Below are positions 16,277 to 25,498 of a stretch of 46,351 nucleotides of DNA, piece after piece; the first letter of the stretch is position 1, and every line of letters begins with the position of its first letter. The position numbers were made by a program, and so were the translations under genes. The notes under the pieces are model-generated. The model did no database searches. It was not told where the DNA came from and saw only the letters and a program-made list of their open reading frames with translations. The stretch is from Candidatus Didemnitutus sp. Its GTDB lineage: Bacteria; Verrucomicrobiota; Verrucomicrobiia; Opitutales; Opitutaceae. The DNA is taken from positions 1-46,351 of the forward strand of contig JAUXXD010000074.1 of the NCBI GenBank assembly GCA_030681265.1. Reading direction: 5' to 3'.

Positions 16277-16987
16277 ATGTCGCACTTTACTCCCGTCGCT
16301 GAGGATCCCCCGTGGCGTGTCGGCTTGCAGAGCGCGCGCGCGACGTTGGTGCCGGGGATGGTGTTGGTCGCGGCTGCGGCGGCGGTGGTCGTCGCCTATT
16401 ACCAAAACGCCGCAGCCCACGCGGCACTGGAGCGGCTCGCGGAATTTCGCGTGCGGGGTGGCTATTATTATTCGGCGGTGACGACAGCGCTGTTCGCTGG
16501 AGCGATTCCGTTTCTCTACCTGCGCTTTAATCCGGCGACGCGTGCGTTGAGTCCGTGGCCGCACCTGTTGTTTTGCGTCGGTTTCTGGGCCTACAAGGGT
16601 GTGGAGATGGACGCGCTCTACCGGTTGCAGGCGGTAGTTTTCGGCGAGCAGGTTGATGCGGGCACCGTGGTGCGGAAGATGCTGTTCGATCAACTGGTCT
16701 ACAATCCGCTCTTCGCGGCACCTTACGGAATGCTGCTCTACGCGTGGAAGGATGCGGGCTTCCGCTGGGCCACGCCGCTGGCTGATTTTCGCGCGCCGCG
16801 GTGGTATTATCGCCGCGTCTTCCCGGTGATGATCGCGGTGTGGGCCGTGTGGGTGCCGACGGTGTGTTGCATCTACGCACTGCCGCTCGCGCTGCAGTTG
16901 CCGCTCAATTCCATCGTGAACTGCTTTTGGGTGATTCTCTTCTCGCTCATCACGCTGCAACAAAATCGTCCGGCGGCGTCCGCTTAG
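16277..16987 (+). CDS. Membrane protein resembling Mpv17/PMP22 family
   Basis: 236 residues from the ATG at 16277; the frame is open upstream inside the preceding gene but the true start follows its stop. Four to five hydrophobic spans are visible (about 25-45, 58-75, 90-105, 180-205 and 210-228). The second half has the spacing of Mpv17-type proteins: FDQLVYNPL, then a span, then RVFPVMIAVWAVWVPT and LPLNSIVNCFWVILFS. The family is best known from mitochondrial and peroxisomal membranes, where it forms channels. Its function in bacteria is undescribed as far as I know. The family call is a judgement by eye and may be wrong. It sits between methionine and cysteine genes without obvious linkage. 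Confidence 0.55.
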   Translation: MSHFTPVAEDPPWRVGLQSARATLVPGMVLVAAAAAVVVAYYQNAAAHAALERLAEFRVRGGYYYSAVTTALFAGAIPFLYLRFNPATRALSPWPHLLFCVGFWAYKGVEMDALYRLQAVVFGEQVDAGTVVRKMLFDQLVYNPLFAAPYGMLLYAWKDAGFRWATPLADFRAPRWYYRRVFPVMIAVWAVWVPTVCCIYALPLALQLPLNSIVNCFWVILFSLITLQQNRPAASA

Positions 16988-17042
16988 TTCCAACAGCCTA
17001 TAGCGGACGGGCCTCGGTTCTGCTAGGCTCGCAGCTCGCGTG

Positions 17043-17996
17043 ATGAACTCCTCCGCTCTTTCCGCCCCGTCAACCACTCTCCCACCGCTGTTCGCGTTGA
17101 TCGGACGCACCCCGTTGGTCGCACTGCCGTTTCACGCCGAGGGCGTGACGATTTACGCGAAAGCCGAATTTCTCAACCCGAGCGGTTCGATCAAGGATCG
17201 GTTGGCCGCCTCTATCTTGCTCGATGCGCGCGAGCGCGGACTGTTGCGCCCCGACTCGCTCATCGTCGAATGCACCAGTGGCAACACCGGCATCGCGCTC
17301 GCGATGGTCGGCGCCGCCCTCGGACATCGCGTGAAGATTCTGATGTCCGACACGGCGAGCGTGGAACGTCGGCACTTGATGCGCCATTTCGGTGCGGAGT
17401 TGCAGTTGTTCAAGGCTGACCGCGGCTACCTCACCGGCATCGAAATGACCGAAGAAATGGCCGCCGCCGATCCGCGCATTTTCCTGCCCCGGCAGTTTGC
17501 CAATCCGCTCAACGCGCAGGATCACGTCGAGCACACCGGGCGCGAGATTCTCGAACAGCTGCCGGGGCCAATCGCAGCGTTCGTCAGTGGCTACGGCACG
17601 GGCGGCACGCTCAATGGCACGAGTCGCGCCTTGCGGGCGGCGCACTCGGACATCCGCATCATCGCCATGGAACCGGCTGAAGCCGCGATGCTTTCCGGCG
17701 AATCTCCCTGTTGTCACAGTATTGAAGGCGTGGCGGGAGGCTACATGCCGCCATTGATGCGGGACGTGAAAATTGATTGGCCGGAAAAAGTTTCATCGGC
17801 CGACGCACTGGTAATGACGCAGCGGCTCGCGCGCGAATTCGGTTTGCTCGTCGGCACGTCCTCCGGCGCCAACGTCGTCGCCGCGCTCCGCACTGCCGCG
17901 AAACTGCCAGCGGACGCGCGCGTCGTCACCATTCTTTGCGACCGCGCCGAGCGTTATTACTCCACCAAGCTTTTTGCGCACAACAACGCGACCTGA
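17043..17996 (+). CDS. cysK: Cysteine synthase (O-acetylserine sulfhydrylase)
   Basis: 317 residues from the ATG at 17043 (a GTG at 17040 is directly in front). A fold type II PLP enzyme that makes cysteine from O-acetylserine and sulfide. The PLP lysine lies in NPSGSIKDRLA, the substrate loop is CTSGNTGIAL, the phosphate loop is GYGTGGTLNG, and SIEGVAGGYMP is the typical C-terminal element. Length is normal for CysK/CysM, and there is no heme or CBS domain. The C terminus lacks an obvious extended tail. Cysteine from this enzyme would feed the neighbouring cystathionine gamma-synthase. CysK versus CysM is not resolved. Confidence 0.88.
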   Translation: MNSSALSAPSTTLPPLFALIGRTPLVALPFHAEGVTIYAKAEFLNPSGSIKDRLAASILLDARERGLLRPDSLIVECTSGNTGIALAMVGAALGHRVKILMSDTASVERRHLMRHFGAELQLFKADRGYLTGIEMTEEMAAADPRIFLPRQFANPLNAQDHVEHTGREILEQLPGPIAAFVSGYGTGGTLNGTSRALRAAHSDIRIIAMEPAEAAMLSGESPCCHSIEGVAGGYMPPLMRDVKIDWPEKVSSADALVMTQRLAREFGLLVGTSSGANVVAALRTAAKLPADARVVTILCDRAERYYSTKLFAHNNAT

Positions 17997-18050
17997 CCGG
18001 CCGCCGCACCGCGGTTGAAATAATCTGCTCCCTGCCTACTCTCACTACTA

Positions 18051-20207
18051 ATGACTCTTCGCCGTCCGCTCCTCGCCCTGTTGGGCGCCTTGCTTTGTTT
18101 CGTCACGGTTGCCACCGCGCAGCAAAAGCCCGCGTGGGTTTCCGTGGGCGCGGTGCGCGTCGAACTCGTGGCGCACGACCGCTCCATCCAGCCAGGGAAA
18201 CCCTTCTGGGTCGCACTGAAGATCGATCACGAAGCGCATTGGCACACCTATTGGATTAATCCCGGCACCGGTTACCCGACATCGATCTCCTGGACGCTGC
18301 CGGAAGGTTTCACCGCCGGACCGATCCTGTGGCCGGCTCCCTCCGTCGTCAAAGACACCAAGGGCACAGTCACGGGCAACGGTTACGAAAACCAAACCTT
18401 CCTCTTCGTCGAAATCACGCCGCCCGCCACGCTGACCCCCGGCACCGATGTCACGCTCACCGCGCTCGTCGAATGGCTGATGTGCAAAGACGTCTGCATG
18501 CCCGGCGACGCGGCCCTGACGCTCACGCGGCCCGTGCGCACGGAAACGCCCGGTCCGGACATGACAGTTGCCCGGCTCTTCAATAACTCATTCGCCGCGC
18601 TGCCCCAGAAGTCCGCCGCGTGGGCCTTCTCCGCGCAACGCAGCGGCCAGAAAATCACGCTCAACATCACGCCGCGCAACCCGGCCGATTTGGGCAATCC
18701 GACCGAACTCCACTATTTCGACGCGAACGCCGTCGTGGACTACGCCGCGCCACAAGTTGTGAGTCTGGCGAATGGCACTTACACACTGGTGTTGAGCGCC
18801 GAAGCCTCTGCGCCCGACGACGCTGCGGGCTTGCGCGGTGTGCTCACGTCGAAAACGAGCTTCACCGCGACGGAAGGCAAAGCGCTGTTGATCGACGAAC
18901 CGTTTGTCGTGCGCGAGCCGATCAAAGCAACCACCGCGACGAGTAGCGGTGGCGCCGAGCCAGTCGTCGCGACGCTTGCAGGCACCTTGCTCTTGGCGTT
19001 TCTCGGCGGTCTCGTGCTCAACCTGATGCCCTGCGTGTTTCCCGTGCTCGGCATCAAGATCATGGGCTTCGTCAATCAAGCCGGCAGCGACCGCGCCAAA
19101 GTGGTGCAACACGGTCTCGTCTTCACGGCGGGTGTGCTCGCGTCGTTCTGGGCGCTGGCGGGACTGTTGCTCGCGCTGCGCGCCGGCGGCGATCAACTCG
19201 GCTGGGGTTTCCAACTGCAATCACCCGCCTTTGTCTTCGCGATGGCGGCGTTCCTGTTGATCTTCGCGTTCAATCTCAGCGGCCTGTTCGAAGTCGGACT
19301 CTCCGCCACCGGTGCCGGCGCAACTTTGCAATCCAAGGACGGACTCGCGGGCTCGTTCTTCACCGGCATGTTGGCCACGCTCGTCGCCACGCCGTGCAGC
19401 GCACCCTTTCTCGCGCCGGCTCTCGGTGCCGCACTGACGCTGTCGGCGGCGCAATCGCTGCTCGTGTTCACCGCCATCGCCCTCGGTCTCGCCACGCCTT
19501 ACTTGCTGCTCTCGATTTTCCCGCAAGCGATCAAGTTGCTGCCACGCCCCGGCGCGTGGATGGAGACGTTCAAACAGCTGATGTCTTTCCCGCTCTACGC
19601 GACGGTCGGTTGGTTGCTCTGGGTGCTCGCCGCGCAAACCGCGCACGATGACAACGCGCTGCTGCTCATTGTGTTTTCCTTCGTGCTCCTCGGCATGGCG
19701 GCGTGGGCCTACGGTCGATTTGGTCAGACCTACGGCAAACCGCCGCGGCAATTCATCGGTCGCCTCGCCGCGGCATTGTTACTCGTCGGCGGGCTGTGGC
19801 TGGGCTGGCCCAAGAGTGCACCCGCGGCGCCGGTCGCCGGTGCAACGGCCGCCTATCAAATGGTGTGGGAGAAATGGTCGCCGGAAGCGGTCGCCGCCGC
19901 ACAAGCCGCCGGCAAATTTGTTTATGTGGACTTCACCGCACGTTGGTGCGCCACGTGTCAAACGAACAAGGCCACGGTGTTCTCGTCCGACGCCGTGCTC
20001 GCGGAATTCGCCCGGCGGAACGTCGTGCTACTGCGCGGTGATTGGACAAATCGCGATCCCGCGATCACAGCTGAGCTCGCGCGTTGGAACCGCTCCGCCG
20101 TGCCGTTTAATCTGATCTACGCGCCCGGTCGCGCCGAACCCGTGCTGTTGCCGGAATTGCTGACGGGCGGCATCGTGCTGGAGAAACTCGCCGAAGCGGC
20201 GCGCTGA
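18051..20207 (+). CDS. DsbD/ScsB-type protein-disulfide reductase
   Basis: 718 residues with a signal peptide (cleavage after ATAQ). The periplasmic N-terminal domain resembles ScsB/DsbD-alpha and ends in a Cys pair (EWLMCKDVCMPG). The membrane domain of about eight spans carries the two redox Cys in LMPCVFPVLG and VATPCSAPFLAP. The C-terminal periplasmic thioredoxin domain has WCATC. Electrons from cytoplasmic thioredoxin would be passed outward to periplasmic partners, possibly including the SCO-type and heme-copper assembly proteins encoded at the left of the window. The three-domain order matches known DipZ/DsbD proteins. A large perfect palindrome follows the stop codon by 9 bp. Confidence 0.92.
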   Translation: MTLRRPLLALLGALLCFVTVATAQQKPAWVSVGAVRVELVAHDRSIQPGKPFWVALKIDHEAHWHTYWINPGTGYPTSISWTLPEGFTAGPILWPAPSVVKDTKGTVTGNGYENQTFLFVEITPPATLTPGTDVTLTALVEWLMCKDVCMPGDAALTLTRPVRTETPGPDMTVARLFNNSFAALPQKSAAWAFSAQRSGQKITLNITPRNPADLGNPTELHYFDANAVVDYAAPQVVSLANGTYTLVLSAEASAPDDAAGLRGVLTSKTSFTATEGKALLIDEPFVVREPIKATTATSSGGAEPVVATLAGTLLLAFLGGLVLNLMPCVFPVLGIKIMGFVNQAGSDRAKVVQHGLVFTAGVLASFWALAGLLLALRAGGDQLGWGFQLQSPAFVFAMAAFLLIFAFNLSGLFEVGLSATGAGATLQSKDGLAGSFFTGMLATLVATPCSAPFLAPALGAALTLSAAQSLLVFTAIALGLATPYLLLSIFPQAIKLLPRPGAWMETFKQLMSFPLYATVGWLLWVLAAQTAHDDNALLLIVFSFVLLGMAAWAYGRFGQTYGKPPRQFIGRLAAALLLVGGLWLGWPKSAPAAPVAGATAAYQMVWEKWSPEAVAAAQAAGKFVYVDFTARWCATCQTNKATVFSSDAVLAEFARRNVVLLRGDWTNRDPAITAELARWNRSAVPFNLIYAPGRAEPVLLPELLTGGIVLEKLAEAAR

Positions 20208-20216
20208 GCGACCGAG

Positions 20217-20243
20217 GGTTTGTAACGTATTACGTTACAAACC
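20217..20243. terminator. Perfect 11-bp palindrome after the DsbD-like gene
   Basis: GGTTTGTAACG and CGTTACAAACC flank a TATTA loop with no mismatch. It lies between the DsbD-like stop (20207) and the EamA start (20315). There is no T-run on either strand, and the arms are less GC-rich than the surroundings. That is unlike an intrinsic terminator and more like a repressor operator. Confidence 0.45.
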
Positions 20244-20314
20244 GGATCGCCGCGAACGATCTGATTTCCAGATTCGCCTCGCGCGGGGGATTCGCTCATG
20301 GGTCGTGCTTCCTC

Positions 20315-21175
20315 GTGCGCGATCCCGCCCATACCCGCTCTGTCTTTCTGCTGCTTGCCGCCGCGCTCTGCTGGAGCCTCGGGGGCGTGTTGTTGAAATC
20401 CGTCAACTGGCCACCGCTCGCCGTCGGTGGTGGTCGCGGATTGATCGCCGCGATATTCCTGATGCTCGTGCTGGGGCGCTCGTTGAAGTTCCAATGGGGC
20501 CTCCTGCCGATCGCGACGGCGGTGGCCTACGCGGGTTGCACGGTGCTGTTCGCAGCGGCGACAAAACTCACCACGGCGGCCAACGCGATTTTGCTGCAAT
20601 ACACTGCGCCGGTCTATGTGGCGTTGCTCGGCGCGTGGTTGCTCAAAGAAAAACCGCGCCGCGCGGATTGGGTCACGATGGCTTTTGTCTTCACCGGCAT
20701 GGCGATCTTTCTTTTCGACGGCCTGCGGTTCAACAGTCTCCCCGGTATCCTGCTCGCCATCGCCAGCGGCGTGAGTTTTGCCTTCATGATTGTGTTGCTA
20801 CGGATGCAACGCGACGGCTCGCCGCTCAGCTCGATCGTGCTCGGCAATCTCCTCGGGTTTTTTATTGGGCTGCCGTCGATGCTGGGCGCGCCGTTTCCGG
20901 ACGGCGGCAGTCTGGCGGCATTAGTCATACTCGGGGTGGTGCAACTCGGCTTCGCCTACATCCTTTATGCGCGGGCCATCCGTCACGTGACGGCGCTGGA
21001 GGGCGTGCTGATTCCGGTGATCGAACCGATACTCAATCCACTCTGGGTCATGCTCGTGATCGGCGAAGTGCCGTCCTCGCTCGCGCTGGTCGGCGGCGGC
21101 ATCGTGCTCGGCGCCGTAACGTGGCGTGCGGTTGACTCCATTCTGCGTCCACCGCGAGAAGTCCTGAACCCCTGA
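20315..21175 (+). CDS. EamA/DMT-family transporter
   Basis: 286 residues from a GTG. Ten hydrophobic spans are arranged as two EamA repeats. Each begins with the typical short motif: LLAAALCWSLGGVLLKS near the start, and GILLAIASGVSFAFMIVLL at the centre. AILLQYTAPVYVALLGAWLLKEKP is the helix 4 signature, with its counterpart PVIEPILNPLWVMLVIGE in the second repeat. It probably exports metabolites or amino acids; the substrate is unknown. The gene follows the DsbD-like gene by 107 bp, with the palindrome between them as a possible operator. It precedes the hydrolase gene by 7 bp, so the two are probably cotranscribed. Confidence 0.88.
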   Translation: MRDPAHTRSVFLLLAAALCWSLGGVLLKSVNWPPLAVGGGRGLIAAIFLMLVLGRSLKFQWGLLPIATAVAYAGCTVLFAAATKLTTAANAILLQYTAPVYVALLGAWLLKEKPRRADWVTMAFVFTGMAIFLFDGLRFNSLPGILLAIASGVSFAFMIVLLRMQRDGSPLSSIVLGNLLGFFIGLPSMLGAPFPDGGSLAALVILGVVQLGFAYILYARAIRHVTALEGVLIPVIEPILNPLWVMLVIGEVPSSLALVGGGIVLGAVTWRAVDSILRPPREVLNP

Positions 21176-21182
21176 CCCTGTG

Positions 21183-21917
21183 ATGCGCTCACTCCTCATT
21201 GGTTGGCTCGCATTGCTTGCGTTTGGCGCGGTCCCCTTGCGCGGCGACGATCAACGCGAATGTGTTGTGTTGTTGCACGGTGTCGCAGTCGGACCGTGGA
21301 CCATGCAGCGGCTGGCCAGCGCGCTGGAGGCCGCGGGTTACCGCACGGTGAATCTCGGCTATGCCTCACGCCACCGCACGCTGGAACAGATCGCTGGGGA
21401 GGATTTGCCGGCGGCCTTGCGCGCGCACGAGGTCGCAGCGGCGCCGCGCTTGCACTTTGTCACGCACTCGATGGGCAGTCTCGTGGTGCGACTCTATTTG
21501 CGCGACCAGCGGCCTGCTAATCTCGGTCGCGTCGTGATGCTCGGGCCGCCCAACCAAGGCAGTGCCGCGGCGGGCGCGGCGGCGCGTCACTCGGTGTTGC
21601 GCTGGTTGATCGGCGTGAACTTGGAGCGGCTCGGCACGGGGCCGCGTGCCATCACCCGCGAGTTGGGTGCGGCAGATTTTGAGTTGGGGGTGATCGCCGG
21701 ACAGTCGTCGATCAACCCGCTGTTTAATCACGTCTTCACCGGACCCCACGATGGCGCGGTGGCGGTGGAAGCCACCACGCTGGCGGGGATGCGCGATCAC
21801 CTCGTGGTGCCGTATTCGCACACGTTGATGCTGTGGCGGCGCGCGGTGATCGACCTCACGTTGCACTTTCTTCGTCACGGCAAGTTCGTGACCGCCGAAT
21901 CTGCCGATCCCAAATAG
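21183..21917 (+). CDS. Secreted alpha/beta hydrolase (lipase/PGAP1-like)
   Basis: 244 residues from the ATG at 21183, with a signal peptide ending near PLRGDD. The lipase elements are in order: VVLLHGVAVGPW (oxyanion HG), HFVTHSMGSLVVRLY (nucleophile Ser in HSMGS), the acid in GPHDGAVAVEA, and His in VPYSHTLML. The pattern matches small bacterial triacylglycerol lipase or esterase relatives exported to the periplasm or outside. The gene begins 7 bp after the EamA stop and is convergent with a second EamA gene. No Cys and no lid domain are visible. Substrate unknown, but an ester is expected. Confidence 0.85.
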   Translation: MRSLLIGWLALLAFGAVPLRGDDQRECVVLLHGVAVGPWTMQRLASALEAAGYRTVNLGYASRHRTLEQIAGEDLPAALRAHEVAAAPRLHFVTHSMGSLVVRLYLRDQRPANLGRVVMLGPPNQGSAAAGAAARHSVLRWLIGVNLERLGTGPRAITRELGAADFELGVIAGQSSINPLFNHVFTGPHDGAVAVEATTLAGMRDHLVVPYSHTLMLWRRAVIDLTLHFLRHGKFVTAESADPK

Positions 21918-21937
21918 CAACGCGCGGGCGCGGCGAA

Positions 21938-22906
21938 TTACGCCGGTGCAGGGCGCGCGGGACGAAACTGAATCACGAGATTCGCGAGCGTGATCAACGC
22001 ACCGCCGACGACGAGGTGCCATGTCAGCAGTTCGTTGGCGTAAGTTAAGCCCGCCCAGAGGGAAAGGAGGCCGGGCAAAAACAGCGCGAGCGCCGACGTG
22101 AAAATCGGTTCGGTGCAATAGAGCAGCCCCGCCTCCGTCGCGGTGATCGCGGGTTGGTAACGGTTCATCAAGGTGAAGGAGCCGATCGTGCAAAACCCGG
22201 TTAGCAGCACGGTGAACACGAGCCATGGCCCCGAAGTCCACGGCTCGAGCACGGCGGAGAGCGTCGGCGCGGTCAGCAGCGCCATCACGGAAAAGATGAT
22301 CGCTTGCGTCGCGAACATCACCGCCGTCACCGGCAGCACGCGATTGCCCGCGTAGCCTTTGTGCTCGAGCACGAGGATTTGCCACATGAAGAACACCGAG
22401 CTGATCAACGTCTCCAGTTCGCCGCGGCCCAAGTGCAGTTCGCGTAAGTTCAGACCCGAGAGAATCCCCACACCTGCCAGCACGAGCACGCCACTGAGCC
22501 ACACGACCGGACGCGGCCAACGACGTGAGCGCACGGCGACGTAAACCGGAATCATGATGGCGTAAAATTGGGTCAGGAACGCCGACGTGGAGGCATGGGT
22601 GAATTGCAATCCGTCCGTTTGAAACAACATGCCGAGCGACGCCGATAGTCCGAGCAGCAAGCCTTGGCGCACTTCGCCGCGACTGGCGTCCGCGAGTTGG
22701 CTGCGGGCGAGCAAACCAATCACGATACCGCCCAGCAGAAAGCGCGGCGCGATCGTCATCGCCGTGATAAACCAGTTGCCGCTCTCCGGCACCAGTTGTT
22801 GATGCGCCGTGATGATCGCCTTGATGAGCGGAAAACTCAGTCCCCAAAATGCATTCGCCAGCAGCAGCATGAGCAGAGCGGTCGTATGCGGGGAGCGGGC
22901 AGACAT
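21938..22906 (-). CDS. EamA/DMT-family transporter
   Basis: 322 residues, ten spans as two EamA repeats. The first repeat starts LLLANAFWGLSFPLIKAI and contains HASTSAFLTQFYAIMIPVYV. The second has ITATEAGLLYCTEPIFTSAL near the C terminus. A cytoplasmic loop rich in Arg (VRSRRWPRPV) separates helices 4 and 5. It is clearly different from the EamA at 20315 and not a recent duplicate. Its ATG lies only 7 bp beyond a terminator-like hairpin that ends the sensor kinase transcript, leaving almost no room for a ribosome-binding site. Substrate unknown. Confidence 0.87.
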   Translation of the reverse strand: MSARSPHTTALLMLLLANAFWGLSFPLIKAIITAHQQLVPESGNWFITAMTIAPRFLLGGIVIGLLARSQLADASRGEVRQGLLLGLSASLGMLFQTDGLQFTHASTSAFLTQFYAIMIPVYVAVRSRRWPRPVVWLSGVLVLAGVGILSGLNLRELHLGRGELETLISSVFFMWQILVLEHKGYAGNRVLPVTAVMFATQAIIFSVMALLTAPTLSAVLEPWTSGPWLVFTVLLTGFCTIGSFTLMNRYQPAITATEAGLLYCTEPIFTSALALFLPGLLSLWAGLTYANELLTWHLVVGGALITLANLVIQFRPARPAPA

Positions 22907-22913
22907 CGGAAAA

Positions 22914-22932
22914 GCGCGGAGCGTAGCCGCGC
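22914..22932 (-). terminator. Terminator-like hairpin abutting the EamA start
   Basis: On the minus strand GCGCGG and CCGCGC form a 6-bp stem with a 7-nt loop followed directly by TTTT (22910-22913), then three bases and the EamA ATG. It lies 39 bp after the kinase stop. Its position could make it a terminator, an attenuator, or a hairpin that hides the start. Confidence 0.45.
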
Positions 22933-22971
22933 CGCAGTGGCCTCCAAGAACAAAGCTGTCGCGCCGCGCGC

Positions 22972-25122
22972 TTAGTCGCGCAGGAGCTTCTGTAACACCG
23001 CGTGAAACAGCGAATCGCGCAGCGGCTTCTTCAACAGCGCGCGGAAACTCCGGCGTAATTCATCACGTAGCAACGGCGGAATACTGACGGCCGCAAGCCC
23101 CACCGCTGGCACCGCCGCACACCCTGGATGCTCGCGCAGCAGCGACGGCCAGAGCGCTGCGTCGCGCACCAGCACATCGATCAACAACACGTCGTGCTCC
23201 CGTTGCACGGGGAGTTGCGCGAGATTTGCGTAGGGCGTCACCACCAAGCCCCACCCTTCCAACAAACCCGCGTAAAGAGTCCGCGCGCGGCGATTGGACG
23301 AAATCACGGCCACGCGTTTGGCGGGCAATGGCGCCAACGGGCAGTTTGCCTCCAATTGATCGGCAAGAATATGAAAGCGAAACACCGAACCCGTTCCGCT
23401 CGCACTCATCACTTCGATGTCGCCTTCCATCAAGCGCACCAAACTGCGCGTAATGGCGAGTCCGAGTCCGGCGCCGCCGTATTTGCGCGTGGTCGAGGCG
23501 TCGATCTGACTGAACGGCGTAAAGAGCCGATCCTGTTTTTCCAGCGGAATACCAACACCGGTATCGCGCACGGTCACCTCGAGTCGCACGCGCGGATCGC
23601 CGTTGCTCGTCGCACCCTCGCGCGGGGTCGCCGTGACGTCCACTTCGACCTCGCCAGCGGGCGTGAACTTGATCGCGTTGCCCACGAGGTTGACCAACAC
23701 CTGTCGCAACCGCCCCGGATCCGCCAACACATGTTCCGGCACCGCGGATGAAACCGTGACGAGTAGCTCGAGGTTTTTCTCCGCCGCGCGCGCCGAGAGC
23801 AACTCCACGGCCTCCTCAACAATCTGACGCGGTGAACACGCCTGCGGGTCGAGTCGCATCCGGCCGGCATCGATGCGCGAGTAATCAAGCAATTCATTGG
23901 TCAACGCCAGCAGCGCCCCCCCGCTCTTGCGAATCGTCTCGGTGTAATCGGACTGCTCCGACGTGAGTGCCGTGTCTTGCAACAACGCCGCAAAGCCGAT
24001 GATGCCGTTGAGCGGCGTGCGCAATTCGTGACTCATCACCGCGAGAAATTCACCCTTCGCACGATCCGCCGACTCCGCCTGATCCCGCGCGTCCCGGATC
24101 GCATTCTCCGCCGCCTTCTGTTCGCTGATGTTGTCGATCACGCCGACAAAGTTGGCAATGCGTCCCGACCGATTGCGCACCGGTGAAAAAACCGCGCGCG
24201 CTGGAAACATGTCGCCGTTGCGGCAACGAATACTCAACTCACCCTGCCAGCGTTCGCCATTGAGCAGGCGTTCGTGGAGCTCGGCGCGCTGCACTTCATC
24301 GACATCGACGGGCAATAATTGCCGCAGTGGCTGGCCGAGCAGTTCGTTGATGTGATAACCGGTTGCCGCGGTGCAGCCGTCGTTGGCATACTCGACAATG
24401 CGATTCACATCAGTGATCACGACCATCGAGTGACTCTGTTGGATTGCCGCCGACAACCGGCGTATCTCGCGGTTGAAGTCGCGTTCACGGCTCAGAAAAC
24501 TCCAAATCCCAAACGGCACGCCGAGCAACAGGAGGACGAACGCGAAACCCGTCAGCCCCGCCTGCACCATCGCAAGACGCCAGTGCGAAACATCCACCTC
24601 GAGACCGACGAGGTGGCGTGGCGCGCCGGCCACGGTATCGCCCACTGGCGCAAAGGCTGTGATGCGCGACGGAAGTGTTGTAAGCAAAATGTCGCCGATC
24701 TGTGGGCGCTGGTCGCGCAAGATCGCTTGCAGACCCGGCGCGGTCGCGGCACCGGGATATTCATCACCGGGTCGAAATCCCGTGCCCGCATGCGCGGAGT
24801 CAGCGAGATAGATCACCCAACCCGGCTCGAAAGTGGAGCGGAGTAAAAACACCGAGCGCACGGTATCGGTGACAACGTGTAAGCGCTGCAAGCGATCCTT
24901 CACCGAGCGATAGTTCACTGAGTCGAGGTCGCCCGGCGTCCCGCGCAAGGCGCGCACATCCTCAGCGATGAAAGCCACCGCACAATGGGCCGCGCGATCC
25001 AACAACTGTTGCGCCAGCGCGCGTTGCTGTTGCTGCACCTGCCGCCAGCCCGCGACACCAGCGAGCGTCGCAATGAGAAGCCACGCTGCGACCGTGCGGA
25101 AAATGGACCAGAAAGGACGCAC
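22972..25122 (-). CDS. Membrane-bound PAS sensor histidine kinase with degenerate receiver domain
   Basis: 716 residues from a GTG; the start is not certain. Two membrane spans (about 10-28 and 188-208) enclose a ~160-residue periplasmic sensor domain of unknown ligand. A PAS domain follows (~225-340, with [16 protein letters not shown]). The HisKA box is [11 protein letters not shown] with H365. The ATPase boxes are [11 protein letters not shown] (N), RDTGVGIP (G1) and [10 protein letters not shown] (G2). The last ~115 residues look like a receiver: VLLIDVLV holds a candidate phosphoacceptor Asp and RALLKKPL the Lys. However, the acidic pair at its start is replaced by SS (VAVISSNRR), so Mg-dependent phosphorylation is doubtful. 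No response regulator gene is adjacent, so the kinase is an orphan. Confidence 0.9.
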   Translation of the reverse strand: MRPFWSIFRTVAAWLLIATLAGVAGWRQVQQQQRALAQQLLDRAAHCAVAFIAEDVRALRGTPGDLDSVNYRSVKDRLQRLHVVTDTVRSVFLLRSTFEPGWVIYLADSAHAGTGFRPGDEYPGAATAPGLQAILRDQRPQIGDILLTTLPSRITAFAPVGDTVAGAPRHLVGLEVDVSHWRLAMVQAGLTGFAFVLLLLGVPFGIWSFLSRERDFNREIRRLSAAIQQSHSMVVITDVNRIVEYANDGCTAATGYHINELLGQPLRQLLPVDVDEVQRAELHERLLNGERWQGELSIRCRNGDMFPARAVFSPVRNRSGRIANFVGVIDNISEQKAAENAIRDARDQAESADRAKGEFLAVMSHELRTPLNGIIGFAALLQDTALTSEQSDYTETIRKSGGALLALTNELLDYSRIDAGRMRLDPQACSPRQIVEEAVELLSARAAEKNLELLVTVSSAVPEHVLADPGRLRQVLVNLVGNAIKFTPAGEVEVDVTATPREGATSNGDPRVRLEVTVRDTGVGIPLEKQDRLFTPFSQIDASTTRKYGGAGLGLAITRSLVRLMEGDIEVMSASGTGSVFRFHILADQLEANCPLAPLPAKRVAVISSNRRARTLYAGLLEGWGLVVTPYANLAQLPVQREHDVLLIDVLVRDAALWPSLLREHPGCAAVPAVGLAAVSIPPLLRDELRRSFRALLKKPLRDSLFHAVLQKLLRD

Positions 25123-25171
25123 AACGAGAGTTGCCGCACTAAACCCCGCCCGCAGCCGACCCGCAAAACAA

Positions 25172-25199
25172 AACCGCCGCGGATTACTCCGCGGCGGTT
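25172..25199 (-). terminator. Rho-independent terminator of the SWIB gene
   Basis: AACCGCCGCGG and CCGCGGCGGTT make a perfect 11-bp stem with a 6-nt loop. On the minus strand the stem is followed by TTTGTTTTG. It lies 23 bp after the SWIB stop and separates it from the kinase gene. Confidence 0.85.
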
Positions 25200-25222
25200 A
25201 AGCTAAAAAAGGGGACGACTCG

Positions 25223-25498
25223 TTAGATCTTCGAGACGTGCTTGCTGACCAACTTGGTCATGTCGAACATGCTGACTTGCGCCTTGCCACCGAAGACGGC
25301 CTTGAGGGCGGCGTCACCGTTGATCATGCGCTTGTTCTTTTTGTCCTGCAGGCCGTTCTTCTTGATGTAGGCCCAGAGTTTCTTGGTCATTTCGGTGCGC
25401 GGAAGCGGCTTGGAGCCAACAACAGCGGCGAGAACGGCGTCCGGTTGAACCGGGGCCATGAATTTTGCGTTAGGTTTGCGAGCGGGTTTCTTTGCCAT
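25223..25498 (-). CDS. Stand-alone SWIB/MDM2-domain protein
   Basis: 91 residues. A basic N-terminal tail (MAKKPARKPNAKFMAPVQPD) precedes a complete SWIB fold: LAAVVGSKPLPRTEMTKKLW, then AYIKKNGLQDKKNKRMING, then LKAVFGGKAQVSMFDMTKLV. SWIB domains are typical of eukaryotic chromatin remodelling complexes. Free-standing copies occur in Chlamydiae and Verrucomicrobiota and may act on chromosome structure. The high Lys content suggests DNA association. The gene has its own strong terminator, and two copies of AGAGGGGAAAT lie upstream. It is probably monocistronic and well expressed. The fold is clear; the function is not known. Confidence 0.9.
   Translation of the reverse strand: MAKKPARKPNAKFMAPVQPDAVLAAVVGSKPLPRTEMTKKLWAYIKKNGLQDKKNKRMINGDAALKAVFGGKAQVSMFDMTKLVSKHVSKI

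Noticed and set aside
21366-22847. 493-codon minus-strand open frame
   Set aside because: It runs antisense through the lipase gene and in another frame of the EamA gene. Its translation is rich in Arg, Ala and Gly without spans or motifs, as expected for a GC-rich shadow frame.
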